Assembly (NCBI RefSeq): GCF_025558485.1
Contig: NZ_CP102930.1
Coordinates: 2,356,001-2,420,000 of the forward strand
DNA: 64,000 nucleotides
Reading direction: 5' to 3'
Source: Bdellovibrio bacteriovorus
GTDB lineage: Bacteria; Bdellovibrionota; Bdellovibrionia; Bdellovibrionales; Bdellovibrionaceae
Position numbers and translations under genes: made by a program. Under the pieces are notes generated by a model. That model ran no database searches. It was given only the letters and a program-made list of their open reading frames with translations, and was not told the origin of the DNA. Positions 48,052-57,526 of the stretch are shown in pieces (the stretch's first letter is position 1; the number at the start of each line of letters is the position of its first letter).

Positions 48052-48666
48052 ATGAAATTTGCTAAATACTTCGTTTTTGCTCTGTTTTTATCTTCGCAAG
48101 CGCATGCGTACTTAAGCATCGCTGAATCCGGGGAAGTTCTGGCTCCGGGCAAGTACCAACTGGGCGCGGAACCCCAAATCCTGACAAACAAGGGCGGCGG
48201 AGCAAACTTCAACGTCTTTCTGGATACCTCCATCAACGAATCCACCAGCGCACGCATCAGCATGGGTGCCGGAGCTGTGGACTTTAATGCTTTTGCCAGC
48301 GTGAAGTGGATTCCAATTCCCGACGTGGACAACCAACCTGCGATGGGCTTGCGCTTTGGCGCGGGACTGGCTCGCGACGAGGACGAAAATCTGCTGCAAC
48401 TACAACTGGCTCCGATGGTTTCCAAGCGCGTGGACACGGACTACGGCCTGACGGTGCCTTATGTGGCAATCCCGTTTACATTCCTGAACACCAAAGAGGA
48501 AAATATCGTCGCCAGCAATATCGCCATCGGGACAGAGTTCCACTATGTTGACTGGAACGAAGTGAATCTGGGCGCAGAGCTGGGAGTGGATCTGAACAAG
48601 TCCTACTCTTACATTTCCCTGTTCATCAGCTTCCCATTTGAAAGCCACAAAGGATTCGGTAAGTAA
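48052..48666 (+). CDS. Putative outer-membrane protein upstream of mreB
   Basis: A 204-residue exported protein with signal peptide ending LFLSSQAHA. The rest is beta-strand rich with aromatic girdles and Gly turns (GKYQLGAEPQILTNKGGG, RISMGAGAVDFNAFASVKW), ending in ISLFISFPF, a barrel-like finish. I recognise no named family. It is three bases upstream of mreB and probably co-transcribed, an unusual pairing. Confidence 0.7.
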   Translation: MKFAKYFVFALFLSSQAHAYLSIAESGEVLAPGKYQLGAEPQILTNKGGGANFNVFLDTSINESTSARISMGAGAVDFNAFASVKWIPIPDVDNQPAMGLRFGAGLARDEDENLLQLQLAPMVSKRVDTDYGLTVPYVAIPFTFLNTKEENIVASNIAIGTEFHYVDWNEVNLGAELGVDLNKSYSYISLFISFPFESHKGFGK

Positions 48667-48668
48667 AT

Positions 48669-49712
48669 ATGTTGTCATGGTTCTTTAAGGACGATACCGG
48701 TACCGCTGCCGATCTTTACGTAGATTTGGGAACGGCCAACACATTGATCGCAGCGCGCGGAAAAGGGATCATTCTGAATGAACCCTCTTTGATTGCCTAT
48801 CAGCAAACAAGTCCGGGCAAAAAACGTGTGATCGCCGTGGGCAGTGACGCCAAGGAAAAGCTGGCTAACAATCCCGGAAACATCTTCGCGCAAAAACCCA
48901 TTCGCGACGGAGTGATTGCGGACTTTGAAACTTCTGAAGTCATGCTAAAACATTTCCTAAGCCAACCCGGTGTTAAAAATGTCTTTTCCCGCCCGCGCGT
49001 CGTCGTGTCTCTGCCTTATGGTGTGACTGAGGTGGAAAAAAGAGCCGTTATTGATTCCTGTAAAGCGGCAGGCGCCAAAGAAGTTTTCCTGATTGATGAA
49101 CCCATGGCGGCTGCGATCGGATCTGGATTGAACGTAAAATCCGCCGAAGGTAACATGATCATCGATATCGGCGGAGGCACCACGGAAGTTGCCGTGATTG
49201 CTTTGGCTGATATTGTGTATTGCGAAGCTGTTCGCGTGGGTGGTCACCGTCTGGACGATGCGATCATTGATTACTTCAAGAAATACAAAAAATTGAATAT
49301 CTCCGACACTACAGCGGAATACCTAAAAATCACCATCGGCACAGCGGTTCCTAAAAAAGACATCCGCAGCGTCACGATTTCCGGTCGCGATGCTGACACA
49401 GGCATGAATCGCTCTATGGAGGTCAGTTCAGAAGACGTCGGTCTTGCGATGAATGGCTGCATTCAGGAAGTCATCAATGCAATTCACAAAGCTCTGGAGC
49501 ACACTCCTCCGGAACTGGTGTCCGATATTATCGAAAGAGGCATCACGCTGGCTGGTGGCGGCGCTTTGATTCGCGATTTTGATCTGCGCATTCAAAACGA
49601 AGTCCGCCTGCAAGTGCGCGTAGCGGAAAGTCCGCTGACCGCGATTGCCAAAGGTGGCGAAGCAGTCCTGAGCGATCCAGAACTGCTGGATAAAATTCAA
49701 CTGGAAGTTTAA
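48669..49712 (+). CDS. mreB: Rod-shape determining actin homologue MreB
   Basis: A complete 347-residue actin-like ATPase. Phosphate 1 motif DLYVDLGTANTLIAA, phosphate 2 MIIDIGGGTTEVAVI, the adenosine motif GITLAGGGALIRDFD, and FLIDEPMAAAIGSGL are present. A short amphipathic start (MLSWFFKDD) binds the membrane. It directs lateral cell-wall synthesis. No mreC or mreD follows, so this is a stand-alone copy; Bdellovibrio is known to carry two MreB proteins. Confidence 0.95.
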   Translation: MLSWFFKDDTGTAADLYVDLGTANTLIAARGKGIILNEPSLIAYQQTSPGKKRVIAVGSDAKEKLANNPGNIFAQKPIRDGVIADFETSEVMLKHFLSQPGVKNVFSRPRVVVSLPYGVTEVEKRAVIDSCKAAGAKEVFLIDEPMAAAIGSGLNVKSAEGNMIIDIGGGTTEVAVIALADIVYCEAVRVGGHRLDDAIIDYFKKYKKLNISDTTAEYLKITIGTAVPKKDIRSVTISGRDADTGMNRSMEVSSEDVGLAMNGCIQEVINAIHKALEHTPPELVSDIIERGITLAGGGALIRDFDLRIQNEVRLQVRVAESPLTAIAKGGEAVLSDPELLDKIQLEV

Positions 49713-50683
49713 TAATTCACAGGGGTCGTTTTCGGCCCCTTTTTCATATCCTCGCGCAGAAGCTGCAACAGACGGAAGGCCACTGGACCCTGCTGCCCCA
49801 CCCCGATCGTTTGCCCTTCATACTCCACCACTGGCAGAACATCCAAGGTGGTTCCGATCATCATCACCTCAGATGCAGATGCAATGTCCTGTTCTGTCAG
49901 ATCGCGCTCCTGAATGGATTTCAACAGGCCTTCCCCCAGAAGACTTTCTGCCAGTTCAAAGGTTCGCATCATGGTGGTGCCTTTTAAAATCTGGCGCAAC
50001 TTGGGACGGATCAGATTTTTATCCTGATCAATCAGAACAATATTTTCTGTGCTGCCTTCAGTTACAAACCCCTGCCCGTCAATCCCGATGGTGAAATCAA
50101 TTTTTCGATCGACACTTTCTTTTTTCATCAACACATTTGGCAGATAATTGCAGGTTTTGATTCTGGCCAGCCACGGATCTTTCGGGGCAATTTGGCTGCG
50201 CCCGATTTTAACACCCTTCAGATATTTTTCGTCTGTAAAGGGTGTGAAAGAGGTCACAATCAAATACATCTGCGAACTGATGGAATCATAGGGATTCGTC
50301 GTAAAGTACCCCGGCCCACGGGAAATATACAGGCGCAAAACCGCAAAGCGTGCGCCGGAAACTTTTGTGGTCTCCAAAATAATATTTCTCATATCCGCCA
50401 GGGAATGTGGCAGCGGCAGCCCTATCTGACCGGCCGAGGACTCCAACCGCTCCAGGTGTTCCTGCATCAGGAATACCTGACCATCGACGACCTTGATCGC
50501 TTCAAAAACCCCGTCCCCGCGATGGACCAGATGATCATCCACCGGCACCATCATCAACCCCGGATCTTTGATAATGCCACCAAGCCACGAGCTGTACATC
50601 GCAAGATACGTCCCCTGAGCGGCGTATTGGCGCTGTAAAAGCTGTTTTTGAACTTCACTAGGGGAAAGAATCGGCAATGTCAT
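49709..50683 (-). CDS. Class IV aminotransferase (branched-chain or D-amino acid type)
   Basis: A 324-residue fold-type IV PLP enzyme. Visible elements: VHRGDGVFEAIKVVDGQ, the PLP lysine in ARIKTCNYLPNVL, and GFVTEGSTENIVLID plus ILKGTTMMRTFELAES near the end, which match the TEGS.SN and G.TR cofactor and substrate motifs. Members serve in branched-chain amino acids, D-amino acids or aminodeoxychorismate; the specificity cannot be fixed. The extra N-terminal 25 residues are longer than in IlvE. Confidence 0.88.
   Translation of the reverse strand: MTLPILSPSEVQKQLLQRQYAAQGTYLAMYSSWLGGIIKDPGLMMVPVDDHLVHRGDGVFEAIKVVDGQVFLMQEHLERLESSAGQIGLPLPHSLADMRNIILETTKVSGARFAVLRLYISRGPGYFTTNPYDSISSQMYLIVTSFTPFTDEKYLKGVKIGRSQIAPKDPWLARIKTCNYLPNVLMKKESVDRKIDFTIGIDGQGFVTEGSTENIVLIDQDKNLIRPKLRQILKGTTMMRTFELAESLLGEGLLKSIQERDLTEQDIASASEVMMIGTTLDVLPVVEYEGQTIGVGQQGPVAFRLLQLLREDMKKGPKTTPVNY
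49722..49744 (+). terminator. Terminator after mreB
   Basis: A GGGGTCG / CGGCCCC stem with a four-base T loop is followed by TTTTT. It lies within the 3' coding end of the convergent aminotransferase gene, so its sequence serves both. Confidence 0.75.
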
Positions 50684-50807
50684 AAGGCCCTCGCTTCAAC
50701 GATGATTTTTCCATTCTAGATACTTGGCGGAAGCGAAGGTAGTTTTTTTGTTTTTAATTTGACCTAACTCAATGGAGGTCCTGACAATAAGATCTACGGA
50801 GGCTTCC

Positions 50808-51557
50808 ATGCAAAAATATCTTTTCACATCACTCTTGCTTTTAAACCTGACGGCCTGCGCCTCGTTCACCCGTGACCGCACCCCGAATCAGGAAACCAAA
50901 GTTTATCTCAAAGATGCTCAAGGCAATGTGAAGGAAGCTCCGGCGCAGGCCACCAGTACAGGCGGCGCAAAAGAGATGACTCCGGTGCAAGTTGGCGATG
51001 ATGCTGAAGCACAAGCGCATGCCGCCGAAGTTAAAGAGGCCGTGGCTGCTGCTGCCCAACATATCCAGGATACACATGGTAAATTGCCGCGCGAGGCAGG
51101 CCCGGTTCCGGCAGAAAAATCCCTGGGCTGGTTGAAAAATGGTAATACAAGATTTGTTCGCGGCACACTCCGCAATGATGGTGCTTCCGCCAAGGACCGC
51201 CGTCGTGTTGCCACTTTGCAGCGTCCCCATGCCGCAATCTACACTTGCAGTGATTCCAGAGTATCGCCAGAGATCATTTTCGATCAAAAACTGGGCGAAA
51301 TTTACGTCGTTCGCACGGGTGAGCTGATTCTGGACAAAAATGTTCAGGAAAGTCTGGAATACTCTGTCGGCACACTGGGCACCAATCTGGTGGTACTGCT
51401 GGGTTCTGACTCTTGCGGTGACCTGACAGCTGCCGAAGGACTGGGCAATGATCTGCTAGAACGCTCTGCAATCCTGCGTGACGCTGTGGCCTCTGGTGAG
51501 GTAAAGATTGTCAAGGCTGTCTATAGCCTTGAAGCCGGAAATGTGGAGTTTCGATAA
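50808..51557 (+). CDS. Carbonic-anhydrase-like lipoprotein without zinc HxxC motif
   Basis: A 249-residue lipoprotein (lipobox LLLNLTAC); GGAGG lies before ATG 50808. The N-terminal 100 residues are Ala/Glu-rich linker. A beta-carbonic anhydrase domain follows: NTRFVRGT, IYTCSDSRVSPEIIFD (Cys and Asp-Arg pair), GEIYVVRTGE, SLEYSVGTLGTNLVVLLG. Where GHxxCGA should supply His and Cys ligands the sequence reads GSDSCGD, and about 60 residues before ERSAILRDAV are missing. The end KAVYSLEAGNVEF is normal. Activity is unlikely. Confidence 0.75.
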   Translation: MQKYLFTSLLLLNLTACASFTRDRTPNQETKVYLKDAQGNVKEAPAQATSTGGAKEMTPVQVGDDAEAQAHAAEVKEAVAAAAQHIQDTHGKLPREAGPVPAEKSLGWLKNGNTRFVRGTLRNDGASAKDRRRVATLQRPHAAIYTCSDSRVSPEIIFDQKLGEIYVVRTGELILDKNVQESLEYSVGTLGTNLVVLLGSDSCGDLTAAEGLGNDLLERSAILRDAVASGEVKIVKAVYSLEAGNVEFR

Positions 51558-53618
51558 ATGACCGACAAACGTAAGATTCTGATCACCTGTGCTCTTCCCT
51601 ACGCAAACGGATACATCCACCTGGGTCACCTTGTGGAATATCTTCAGGCCGATTTCTGGGCCCGTTTTCAGAACATGAGAGGCCATGAGTGCGTGTTCAT
51701 CTGCGCAGATGACACCCACGGAACTCCCATCATGGTTAAGGCCCGCGAGATGAAAATCACTCCGGAAGCCCTGATCGCACAAAGCTATAAAGAGCACACT
51801 CAGGATTTTGCGGACTTCCAGGTGCAGTTTGCGCACTTCGGTTCCACCAACTCGGAGGAAAATCGTCTTCTTTGTGAATACTTCTACAAAAAAATGCAGG
51901 AAGGCAATCACACTCGCACGCAGTTGATTCAACAGCTTTACTGCAATCACGACAAGATGTTCCTGCCGGACCGTTTCGTTAAAGGAACGTGCCCTAAGTG
52001 CGGCGCCAAAGAGCAGTATGGTGATTCCTGTGACGTGTGCGGCTCGACTTATTCCCCGAGCGATATGAAGGAAGTGCATTGCTCAATGTGCGGCAATGCC
52101 CCCGTATTGAAGGATTCAGAAAGTATCTTCTTCAAACTGAATGACTTTAAGGCTTATCTTGAAGAGTGGATTCCCAAGCACTGCTCTGGCGAGATTTCCA
52201 AGAAAATGCTGGAATGGTTCAATGAGGATCTGAAGGATCTGGATATTTCCCGTGACGAGCCTTATTTCGGCTTTGCCATCCCGGGAACAAACAACAAGAA
52301 ATTCTTCTATGTCTGGGTGGATGCTCCAATGGGATACATGTCCACGACAGAACAATGGGCCAAAGCTCAAGGAAAAACACTGAAGGATATCTGGCAGGAC
52401 CCAAGCCGTGAGATTTATCATTTCATCGGTAAGGACATTGCCCGCTTCCACACGATCTTCTGGCCGGCATTCCTGAAGGCGGCGGAATTCCGTTCTCCGA
52501 ACCAGGTTTTTGTTCATGGTCACTTGATGGTCAATGGCGAAAAAATGTCCAAGTCCAAAGGGACCTTCATCGCTGCCAGAACTTATCTGAACCATTTGAA
52601 CCCGGAATATCTGCGCTATTACTATTCCACAAAGTTAAACAGCTCTGTGGATGATATTGACTTGAATCTGGAGGACTTCACCGGACGTGTGAATTCCGAG
52701 CTTGTGGGTAAAATCACAAACCTGGGTTCCCGTGGCGGTCAAATGCTGAAAAAGAAAATGGATGGCGTGATGAGCGAGCCGGATGCTGAAGGCAAGAAGC
52801 TGATCGCACACGCACAAAAAACAGCGGAAGCCATCGCCGCCCACTATGAGGCCCGTGATTTCGCCAAAGCCCTGACTGAAATTCGTGGCCTGGCGGATGA
52901 TGCCAATAAGTACTTCGATGAAAAAGCGCCGTGGAAGACCCTTGACACGGATCCCGCGGGAACCAAGCAAGTCATCACAACGACCTTGAATATGTTCCGC
53001 TTACTGGCGATTTATTTAAAACCTGTACTGCCTTACTACAGTGACAAGGTGGCAAAGCTTTTGAATGAATCCTCTTACCAGTGGTCGGACCTGAACAAAG
53101 TTCTGACCAACTGCCCGATCAATGACTACGAACATCTCGCAACCCGTATTGAAGCGGACAAGGTGAAGGCGATGATCGAAGAAGGCAAGAAGATCAATGA
53201 AGAACTTCAGGCCGCAAAAAAGGCCGCGTCCACCGCGACGCCGAAAGCAGCAGCAGCACCGGCGGCTGCGACAGTGGAAGTTCGTCCTGCGGAAATTGAA
53301 TTTGCTGATTTTGACAAAGTGGACTTGCGCATTGGTCAGGTGATTGAGGCTGAAGAAATCAAAGAAGCCGACAAACTGCTTAGACTTAAAGTGGATATCG
53401 GCGAAGGTCAGATTCGTCAGATCATTTCCGGCATCAAGGCCGCTTACAAACCAGAACAAATGGTGGGTCGCAAGGTTTTGGTTTGCGTAAACCTAAAACC
53501 CCGCAAGATGAAGTTTGGCATGTCCGAAGGCATGATCCTGGCAGCAGGCACCGGTGGCAGCGACTTGTTTGTTCTGTCAGCAGATGACGGCGCACAGGTT
53601 GGCCAGAGAGTGAAATAA
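51558..53618 (+). CDS. metG: Methionyl-tRNA synthetase
   Basis: A complete 686-residue class I synthetase. The HIGH equivalent is YIHLGHL at residues 20-26 and the KMSKS loop is GEKMSKSKGTF. Zinc knuckles with paired Cys (GTCPKCGAKE, DSCDVCGSTY, EVHCSMCGNAP) are the four-Cys type of E. coli MetG. A C-terminal tRNA-binding domain (FADFDKVDLRIGQV, then KPRKMKFGMSEGMILAA) follows an Ala-rich linker. It begins directly after the stop of the previous gene; the next methyltransferase gene overlaps by one base. Confidence 0.97.
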   Translation: MTDKRKILITCALPYANGYIHLGHLVEYLQADFWARFQNMRGHECVFICADDTHGTPIMVKAREMKITPEALIAQSYKEHTQDFADFQVQFAHFGSTNSEENRLLCEYFYKKMQEGNHTRTQLIQQLYCNHDKMFLPDRFVKGTCPKCGAKEQYGDSCDVCGSTYSPSDMKEVHCSMCGNAPVLKDSESIFFKLNDFKAYLEEWIPKHCSGEISKKMLEWFNEDLKDLDISRDEPYFGFAIPGTNNKKFFYVWVDAPMGYMSTTEQWAKAQGKTLKDIWQDPSREIYHFIGKDIARFHTIFWPAFLKAAEFRSPNQVFVHGHLMVNGEKMSKSKGTFIAARTYLNHLNPEYLRYYYSTKLNSSVDDIDLNLEDFTGRVNSELVGKITNLGSRGGQMLKKKMDGVMSEPDAEGKKLIAHAQKTAEAIAAHYEARDFAKALTEIRGLADDANKYFDEKAPWKTLDTDPAGTKQVITTTLNMFRLLAIYLKPVLPYYSDKVAKLLNESSYQWSDLNKVLTNCPINDYEHLATRIEADKVKAMIEEGKKINEELQAAKKAASTATPKAAAAPAAATVEVRPAEIEFADFDKVDLRIGQVIEAEEIKEADKLLRLKVDIGEGQIRQIISGIKAAYKPEQMVGRKVLVCVNLKPRKMKFGMSEGMILAAGTGGSDLFVLSADDGAQVGQRVK

Positions 53619-54397
53619 TGAGCCTTTCAGCTCAAGACAAGAAATCCCTCGAAGAAATTCATCAGCTTTTTCTAAAGCTGGAAAAATCCTCGGGGGATTT
53701 TTCTTTTGAGGCTTCTGCATTGAAGGAGCTTAAAGCCAAGATCCTGGCCCTTTCGGCTTCGGGAAATCCTGATGTTTCTCGCCTTTCCCCTTTGGAAAAA
53801 CATCTGACCGATTCTATGACTCTGAAACATTTTGTCAGTTATTCCATCCCGTTTGAAAGGTTGCTGCACAAAAACCTTCAGGACGACGAATTTCTGGTTA
53901 TTGAAAACGATAAGGACGCCACGCCTCAGGAAAAACTTCCCTTGGTATTTGTACTGGACAATATCCGTTCAGCATTCAATGTCGGCTCGATCTTCCGCAC
54001 GGCGGAATGCCTGGGTGCCAGCAAGATATACCTATGCGGGTACACGCCGTTACCAACCCAGTGGAAGGTAGAAAAAACCGCCATGGGAACGCAAGAATAT
54101 CTGGAATGGGAAGAAGCACCAAAGCTGCTTGAATGCCTGGAGGAACTGAAAGACGAGGGCTATCGCATCGTCGCCCTGGAAACCGCAGCCAGCGCCACGG
54201 ATCTTTATGAGGCGTTTGATATGGAACCCACAGCCTTTGTTTTAGGTAACGAGCGTTTTGGTCTTGATCCAGAGGTTTTAAAAGTCATTGATGAGGTTCG
54301 CATCATCCCTTTGCGGGGACGCAAAAACTCTTTGAACGTCGGCGTCACTGCGGCTGTCGCAGGATTTGAATGGTTAAGACAATGGCGTCAAAAATAG
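53618..54397 (+). CDS. SpoU/TrmH-family RNA 2'-O-methyltransferase
   Basis: A 259-residue SPOUT enzyme. Motif 1 is FVLDNIRSAFNVGSIFRTAE, motif 2 is FVLGNERFGLDPEVLK and motif 3 is IPLRGRKNSLNVGVTAAVAGFEW, forming the trefoil-knot SAM site. A helical N-terminal extension of about 100 residues precedes it. It methylates ribose in tRNA or 23S rRNA; which RNA is not clear. The start overlaps the metG stop (TAATG), suggesting a translation-related operon with metG and trmO. Confidence 0.9.
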   Translation: MSLSAQDKKSLEEIHQLFLKLEKSSGDFSFEASALKELKAKILALSASGNPDVSRLSPLEKHLTDSMTLKHFVSYSIPFERLLHKNLQDDEFLVIENDKDATPQEKLPLVFVLDNIRSAFNVGSIFRTAECLGASKIYLCGYTPLPTQWKVEKTAMGTQEYLEWEEAPKLLECLEELKDEGYRIVALETAASATDLYEAFDMEPTAFVLGNERFGLDPEVLKVIDEVRIIPLRGRKNSLNVGVTAAVAGFEWLRQWRQK

Positions 54398-55149
54398 AGT
54401 TTACTGCCATTGGCACCTTTCACAGCCCCCAAGTGCACCCCTACGAAGCCGGCAGACAGCCTGATGAATTTCATTCCGCAGGCTATATCGAGCTCAATTG
54501 TGGCCATAATTTTGAGCAAGCCCTGACCGGCCTTGAAGGCTGCGAGCGTATTTGGGTGGTGTTTTTATTTCATCACAATGACCACTGGAATCCGATGGTG
54601 CTGCCTCCGCGGGGCAGTCAGAAAAAACTGGGCGTCTTTGCCACCAGATCCCCTTACCGTCCCAACCCGGTGGGTATTAGCTGTGTAAAAATCAAACACA
54701 TTGATAAGCTGAAAATCTTTGTTGAAGGCGCAGACCTTCTGGATGGCAGCCCTATTCTGGATATCAAACCCTATGTGGCTTATGCGGATTCATTCCCCGG
54801 CATTGAACCCGATTGGCTGAAGAACGCTGAAAAGTTCGTGATTGATTTTTCTTTGGAAGCCCAACAAGAAATCCAATGGCTGGAACTTCAGGGGCTGCAA
54901 CAATTACGCAGTTTCCTGTTGCATCAACTGGAGTTTGAACCAGACAACTCACGAAAAAAACGCGTAAAACCTGAAGGCCAGGGCTTTGTGATCGCCTATC
55001 GCACGTGGCGCGCCTATTTTGAAATTCAAGAACAACACATCAGTGTGATGAAAATCTTTTCCGGCTATTCAGAACACGATCTGGCGGTTTCTGAAGACAC
55101 TTATCAGGATAAGAATCTGCACCGGGAATTTAAGAAGCTTTTTCCGTAG
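54370..55149 (+). CDS. trmO: tRNA (N6-threonylcarbamoyladenosine37-N6)-methyltransferase TrmO
   Basis: A 259-residue TrmO/YaeB protein that methylates t6A37 in tRNA-Thr using SAM. Conserved parts are IGTFHSP at the start, the barrel segment GVFATRSPYRPNPVGIS and later LLDGSPILDIKPYVAYAD. AGGA lies six bases before ATG 54370; ATG 54382 is also possible. The first 28 bases overlap the upstream methyltransferase gene, so metG, the SpoU gene and trmO form one coupled unit. Confidence 0.92.
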   Translation: MVKTMASKIEFTAIGTFHSPQVHPYEAGRQPDEFHSAGYIELNCGHNFEQALTGLEGCERIWVVFLFHHNDHWNPMVLPPRGSQKKLGVFATRSPYRPNPVGISCVKIKHIDKLKIFVEGADLLDGSPILDIKPYVAYADSFPGIEPDWLKNAEKFVIDFSLEAQQEIQWLELQGLQQLRSFLLHQLEFEPDNSRKKRVKPEGQGFVIAYRTWRAYFEIQEQHISVMKIFSGYSEHDLAVSEDTYQDKNLHREFKKLFP

Positions 55150-56389
55150 AATCCATAGCGGGTTTGGCCTCTCCGCCTTGCCAGACCTGGGTTCTTGCAT
55201 AACGATAAAGAGGATAAAAGCCAAACCCCCGGGCAACACTGCCCAGAACAAACACGGCATAATAGCTGGTAACATTTTCCCCGAACACCCACAGCACTTT
55301 ACCACCGATGTATGTTCCCAGAATGATCGCCAGCGAATTCAATAGATTATATACTGTCAGAATCGGAACTTTTTCCTCTTGCTTCAGGTCTTTAAAGAAA
55401 ATCAAAGACAGGCCCACTTCCACAAAGGCCCACGCCATGCCACTGATCAGTTGCAGGAAGAAAATAAAATAAGGTTCTGCACTAAAGGCCCACAATGCCG
55501 GTAGCGGAACAATCGCCCCGGCCCCAAAAATCAGCAAATTAAATCCCGAAGCCTGCTGGCGGAAGCGGTCTATCAACGTCAGCGTCAGAATCTTTCCGAC
55601 AAATAAAACCCCGATCGCTGTCATGTAAGCACCATAGTCCATTTTCACCTGCGCCAGCATATAAGGCGTCACGAAGGGTGAAGATACAAAGACGGCGGCC
55701 TGAAAAGGGGCAAGATAAAAGAAGAACTGTCGTTTACTGGTGTTCGCCCAGAACACTTTCCACGAAGCACGGAAACCAATCTTGGGCTCTTTATTCCAGT
55801 TGGGATCAAAATACTGTGACGACAAAATGAAAGATGAAAGCAAACGGCAGGAAAATGCAAAAACAAAGAGCATGGTAAAGACAGAGGAAAACGGTCCCAG
55901 CTCCACTTTGTTGTGAAGAGCAACTCCCCCGCCAATTAAGCCCAATAAAATACCGATCTGGGAAACTCGTGCACGTTTGGCAAAATAACGACTGCCCTCT
56001 TCCACCTGCACCAGTCGCCCCATCCAGTAGTTCCAGGCCGGTCCCGCCGCAAACCCCGAACCCCAGTACAGGGATAAAATCAAAAACAGCATCCAAAAAT
56101 TCGGCGCCTTCGTGGCAGAGAAATATATCAACGGCAGGAATGTTAACGCCTGCAATGTCGCCGAAGCCACAACCCAATTTTTATGTGAACGAATGCGCTG
56201 AAGCCCGCGCGGCGTGATCAGCTGTAAGAACGCACCACTGACAATCGGAAGCGTGGATAAAATCCCCGCGAAGATTTCCCCCATGCCGATGGATAAAGAA
56301 TAAGCTGGCAAGTACGTCTCGCCAGCTCCAATCATCAGTGAACATAAGAAGGCATCAAAAAGACTGAGCCTTAAACTTCTTTCGCGCAT
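55130..56389 (-). CDS. Major facilitator superfamily transporter
   Basis: A 419-residue membrane protein with about 12 helices. N-terminal half: SLFDAFLCSLMIGAGETYLPAYSLSIGMGE in two parts; second half begins about residue 220 after a charged loop. Conserved MFS-like loop GRLVQVEEGSRYFAKR follows helix 4. The C-terminus ends with a Lys/Glu tail. Substrate unknown. It is convergent with trmO, with a 20-base overlap. Confidence 0.85.
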   Translation of the reverse strand: MRERSLRLSLFDAFLCSLMIGAGETYLPAYSLSIGMGEIFAGILSTLPIVSGAFLQLITPRGLQRIRSHKNWVVASATLQALTFLPLIYFSATKAPNFWMLFLILSLYWGSGFAAGPAWNYWMGRLVQVEEGSRYFAKRARVSQIGILLGLIGGGVALHNKVELGPFSSVFTMLFVFAFSCRLLSSFILSSQYFDPNWNKEPKIGFRASWKVFWANTSKRQFFFYLAPFQAAVFVSSPFVTPYMLAQVKMDYGAYMTAIGVLFVGKILTLTLIDRFRQQASGFNLLIFGAGAIVPLPALWAFSAEPYFIFFLQLISGMAWAFVEVGLSLIFFKDLKQEEKVPILTVYNLLNSLAIILGTYIGGKVLWVFGENVTSYYAVFVLGSVARGFGFYPLYRYARTQVWQGGEAKPAMDSTEKAS

Positions 56390-56397
56390 GGGTGAAT

Positions 56398-56775
56398 CTA
56401 GTGACCCTTTCTCATTTTTCTACCGCTTGCCATTTCAGCTTTGCAGCTTTCAGAAAGTTTATCTTTATTGTCATGCATGCACTTGATGATGCGGCCTTTG
56501 CCACCTTGAACATCGCCGCAAACTTTTTCGACATCATCATGACAGGCCTCTTTCACCGCCTTCATGTGTGATTTCATTTTTGCGTGATGCGCTTTGCACT
56601 CAGCAGAAAGTTTATCCTTGTTATCACGCATGCATTTCATCATGCGCCCGGCACCCGGTTCGACATTACCACACAAAGTTTCACGATCTTTTGCACAGGC
56701 ATTGGAAGTGGCTTCTTCTGCATGTGACATCATTCCAAAACAAAGCATCACGGTAACAACAATCCATTTTCCCAT
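56398..56775 (-). CDS. Secreted cysteine-rich repeat protein
   Basis: A 125-residue exported protein with signal peptide ending GMMSHAEE. Two repeats of about 50 residues, each with the pattern C...C.......G.GR..KCM.DNKDKLS..C (for example VCGDVQGGKGRIIKCMHD), belong to the cysteine-rich (FGFR/Golgi glycoprotein-type) repeat family known from many bacteria. A basic tail (GRKMRKGH) ends it. Function is unknown. GGGGG precedes the ATG. It is upstream of the MFS gene by eight bases on the same strand. Confidence 0.8.
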   Translation of the reverse strand: MGKWIVVTVMLCFGMMSHAEEATSNACAKDRETLCGNVEPGAGRMMKCMRDNKDKLSAECKAHHAKMKSHMKAVKEACHDDVEKVCGDVQGGKGRIIKCMHDNKDKLSESCKAEMASGRKMRKGH

Positions 56776-56875
56776 TATGTACCCCCATTACCTTGATGGT
56801 AACAGCAGCAGGAATCCGGAAACAAAGAGCTTGAGGTCCTATGGTCCTTTCTGTTGAGGCTGGACCAAAGTAAGA

Positions 56876-57472
56876 TCAGACAAAGTGAATCGCCCCCATG
56901 GCCAGCGTTGCAAAGAAGCTCGCAACAATCAGACACCACAAGTAGCTAAAAAGGATAAAAACGCCGTCTTTTTCCATATGGCCGATAGCACACAGAATGA
57001 TACCTATTGCCGGAACCGTGTTGGAAAAGGGTATGGGAAGAGGCAATGACAACAACACCGCATTGCCAATAAAAACCACCAGATTGATAAAACGAAATGC
57101 CCAGAAATCATGAAGTAGGGTCAGACGTTCTTTCACCACCCGGGAAACATAGGTCCAGATCTTTTCCGCCACTTCGGACACTTTGATCACCACGTCGGCA
57201 GAGATCTTGAGATTTTCAAACCGCTTGGGCAACCACGGGGCTCTTTGACGAAACAGAAAGATCGCCACCAGAGAGATTAAAATCCCCAGAGGAGTTGAAA
57301 GTCCAGGGATGGGAATGGGCTGCATAAACGGCAGACACAAGAAAAGCACCAGAACGGCATGCCCCTCTTCGCCCAGCAAGACGAAGACTCTTCGCAAAGT
57401 GAGGTCCCCTTTAGAGGCCTCCTCCTGCAAAAGATCCATGGCTGAAATAAATCGACTTTTCAAACTTGCCAT
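56876..57472 (-). CDS. ExoD-family membrane protein
   Basis: A 198-residue inner-membrane protein. The ExoD pattern is clear: GDLTLRRVFVLLGEEGHAVLVL, LPFMQPIPIPGLSTPLGILIS and LPLPIPFSNTVPAIGIILCAIG with several helices. ExoD affects exopolysaccharide production in rhizobia; its biochemical role is unknown. It is divergent from the GDT1-like gene. Confidence 0.88.
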   Translation of the reverse strand: MASLKSRFISAMDLLQEEASKGDLTLRRVFVLLGEEGHAVLVLFLCLPFMQPIPIPGLSTPLGILISLVAIFLFRQRAPWLPKRFENLKISADVVIKVSEVAEKIWTYVSRVVKERLTLLHDFWAFRFINLVVFIGNAVLLSLPLPIPFSNTVPAIGIILCAIGHMEKDGVFILFSYLWCLIVASFFATLAMGAIHFV

Positions 57473-57526
57473 CCCTCACCTAAGCTCTTATCACTAGGTT
57501 TTCATTTCTTACCGAAAAGGACCCAC

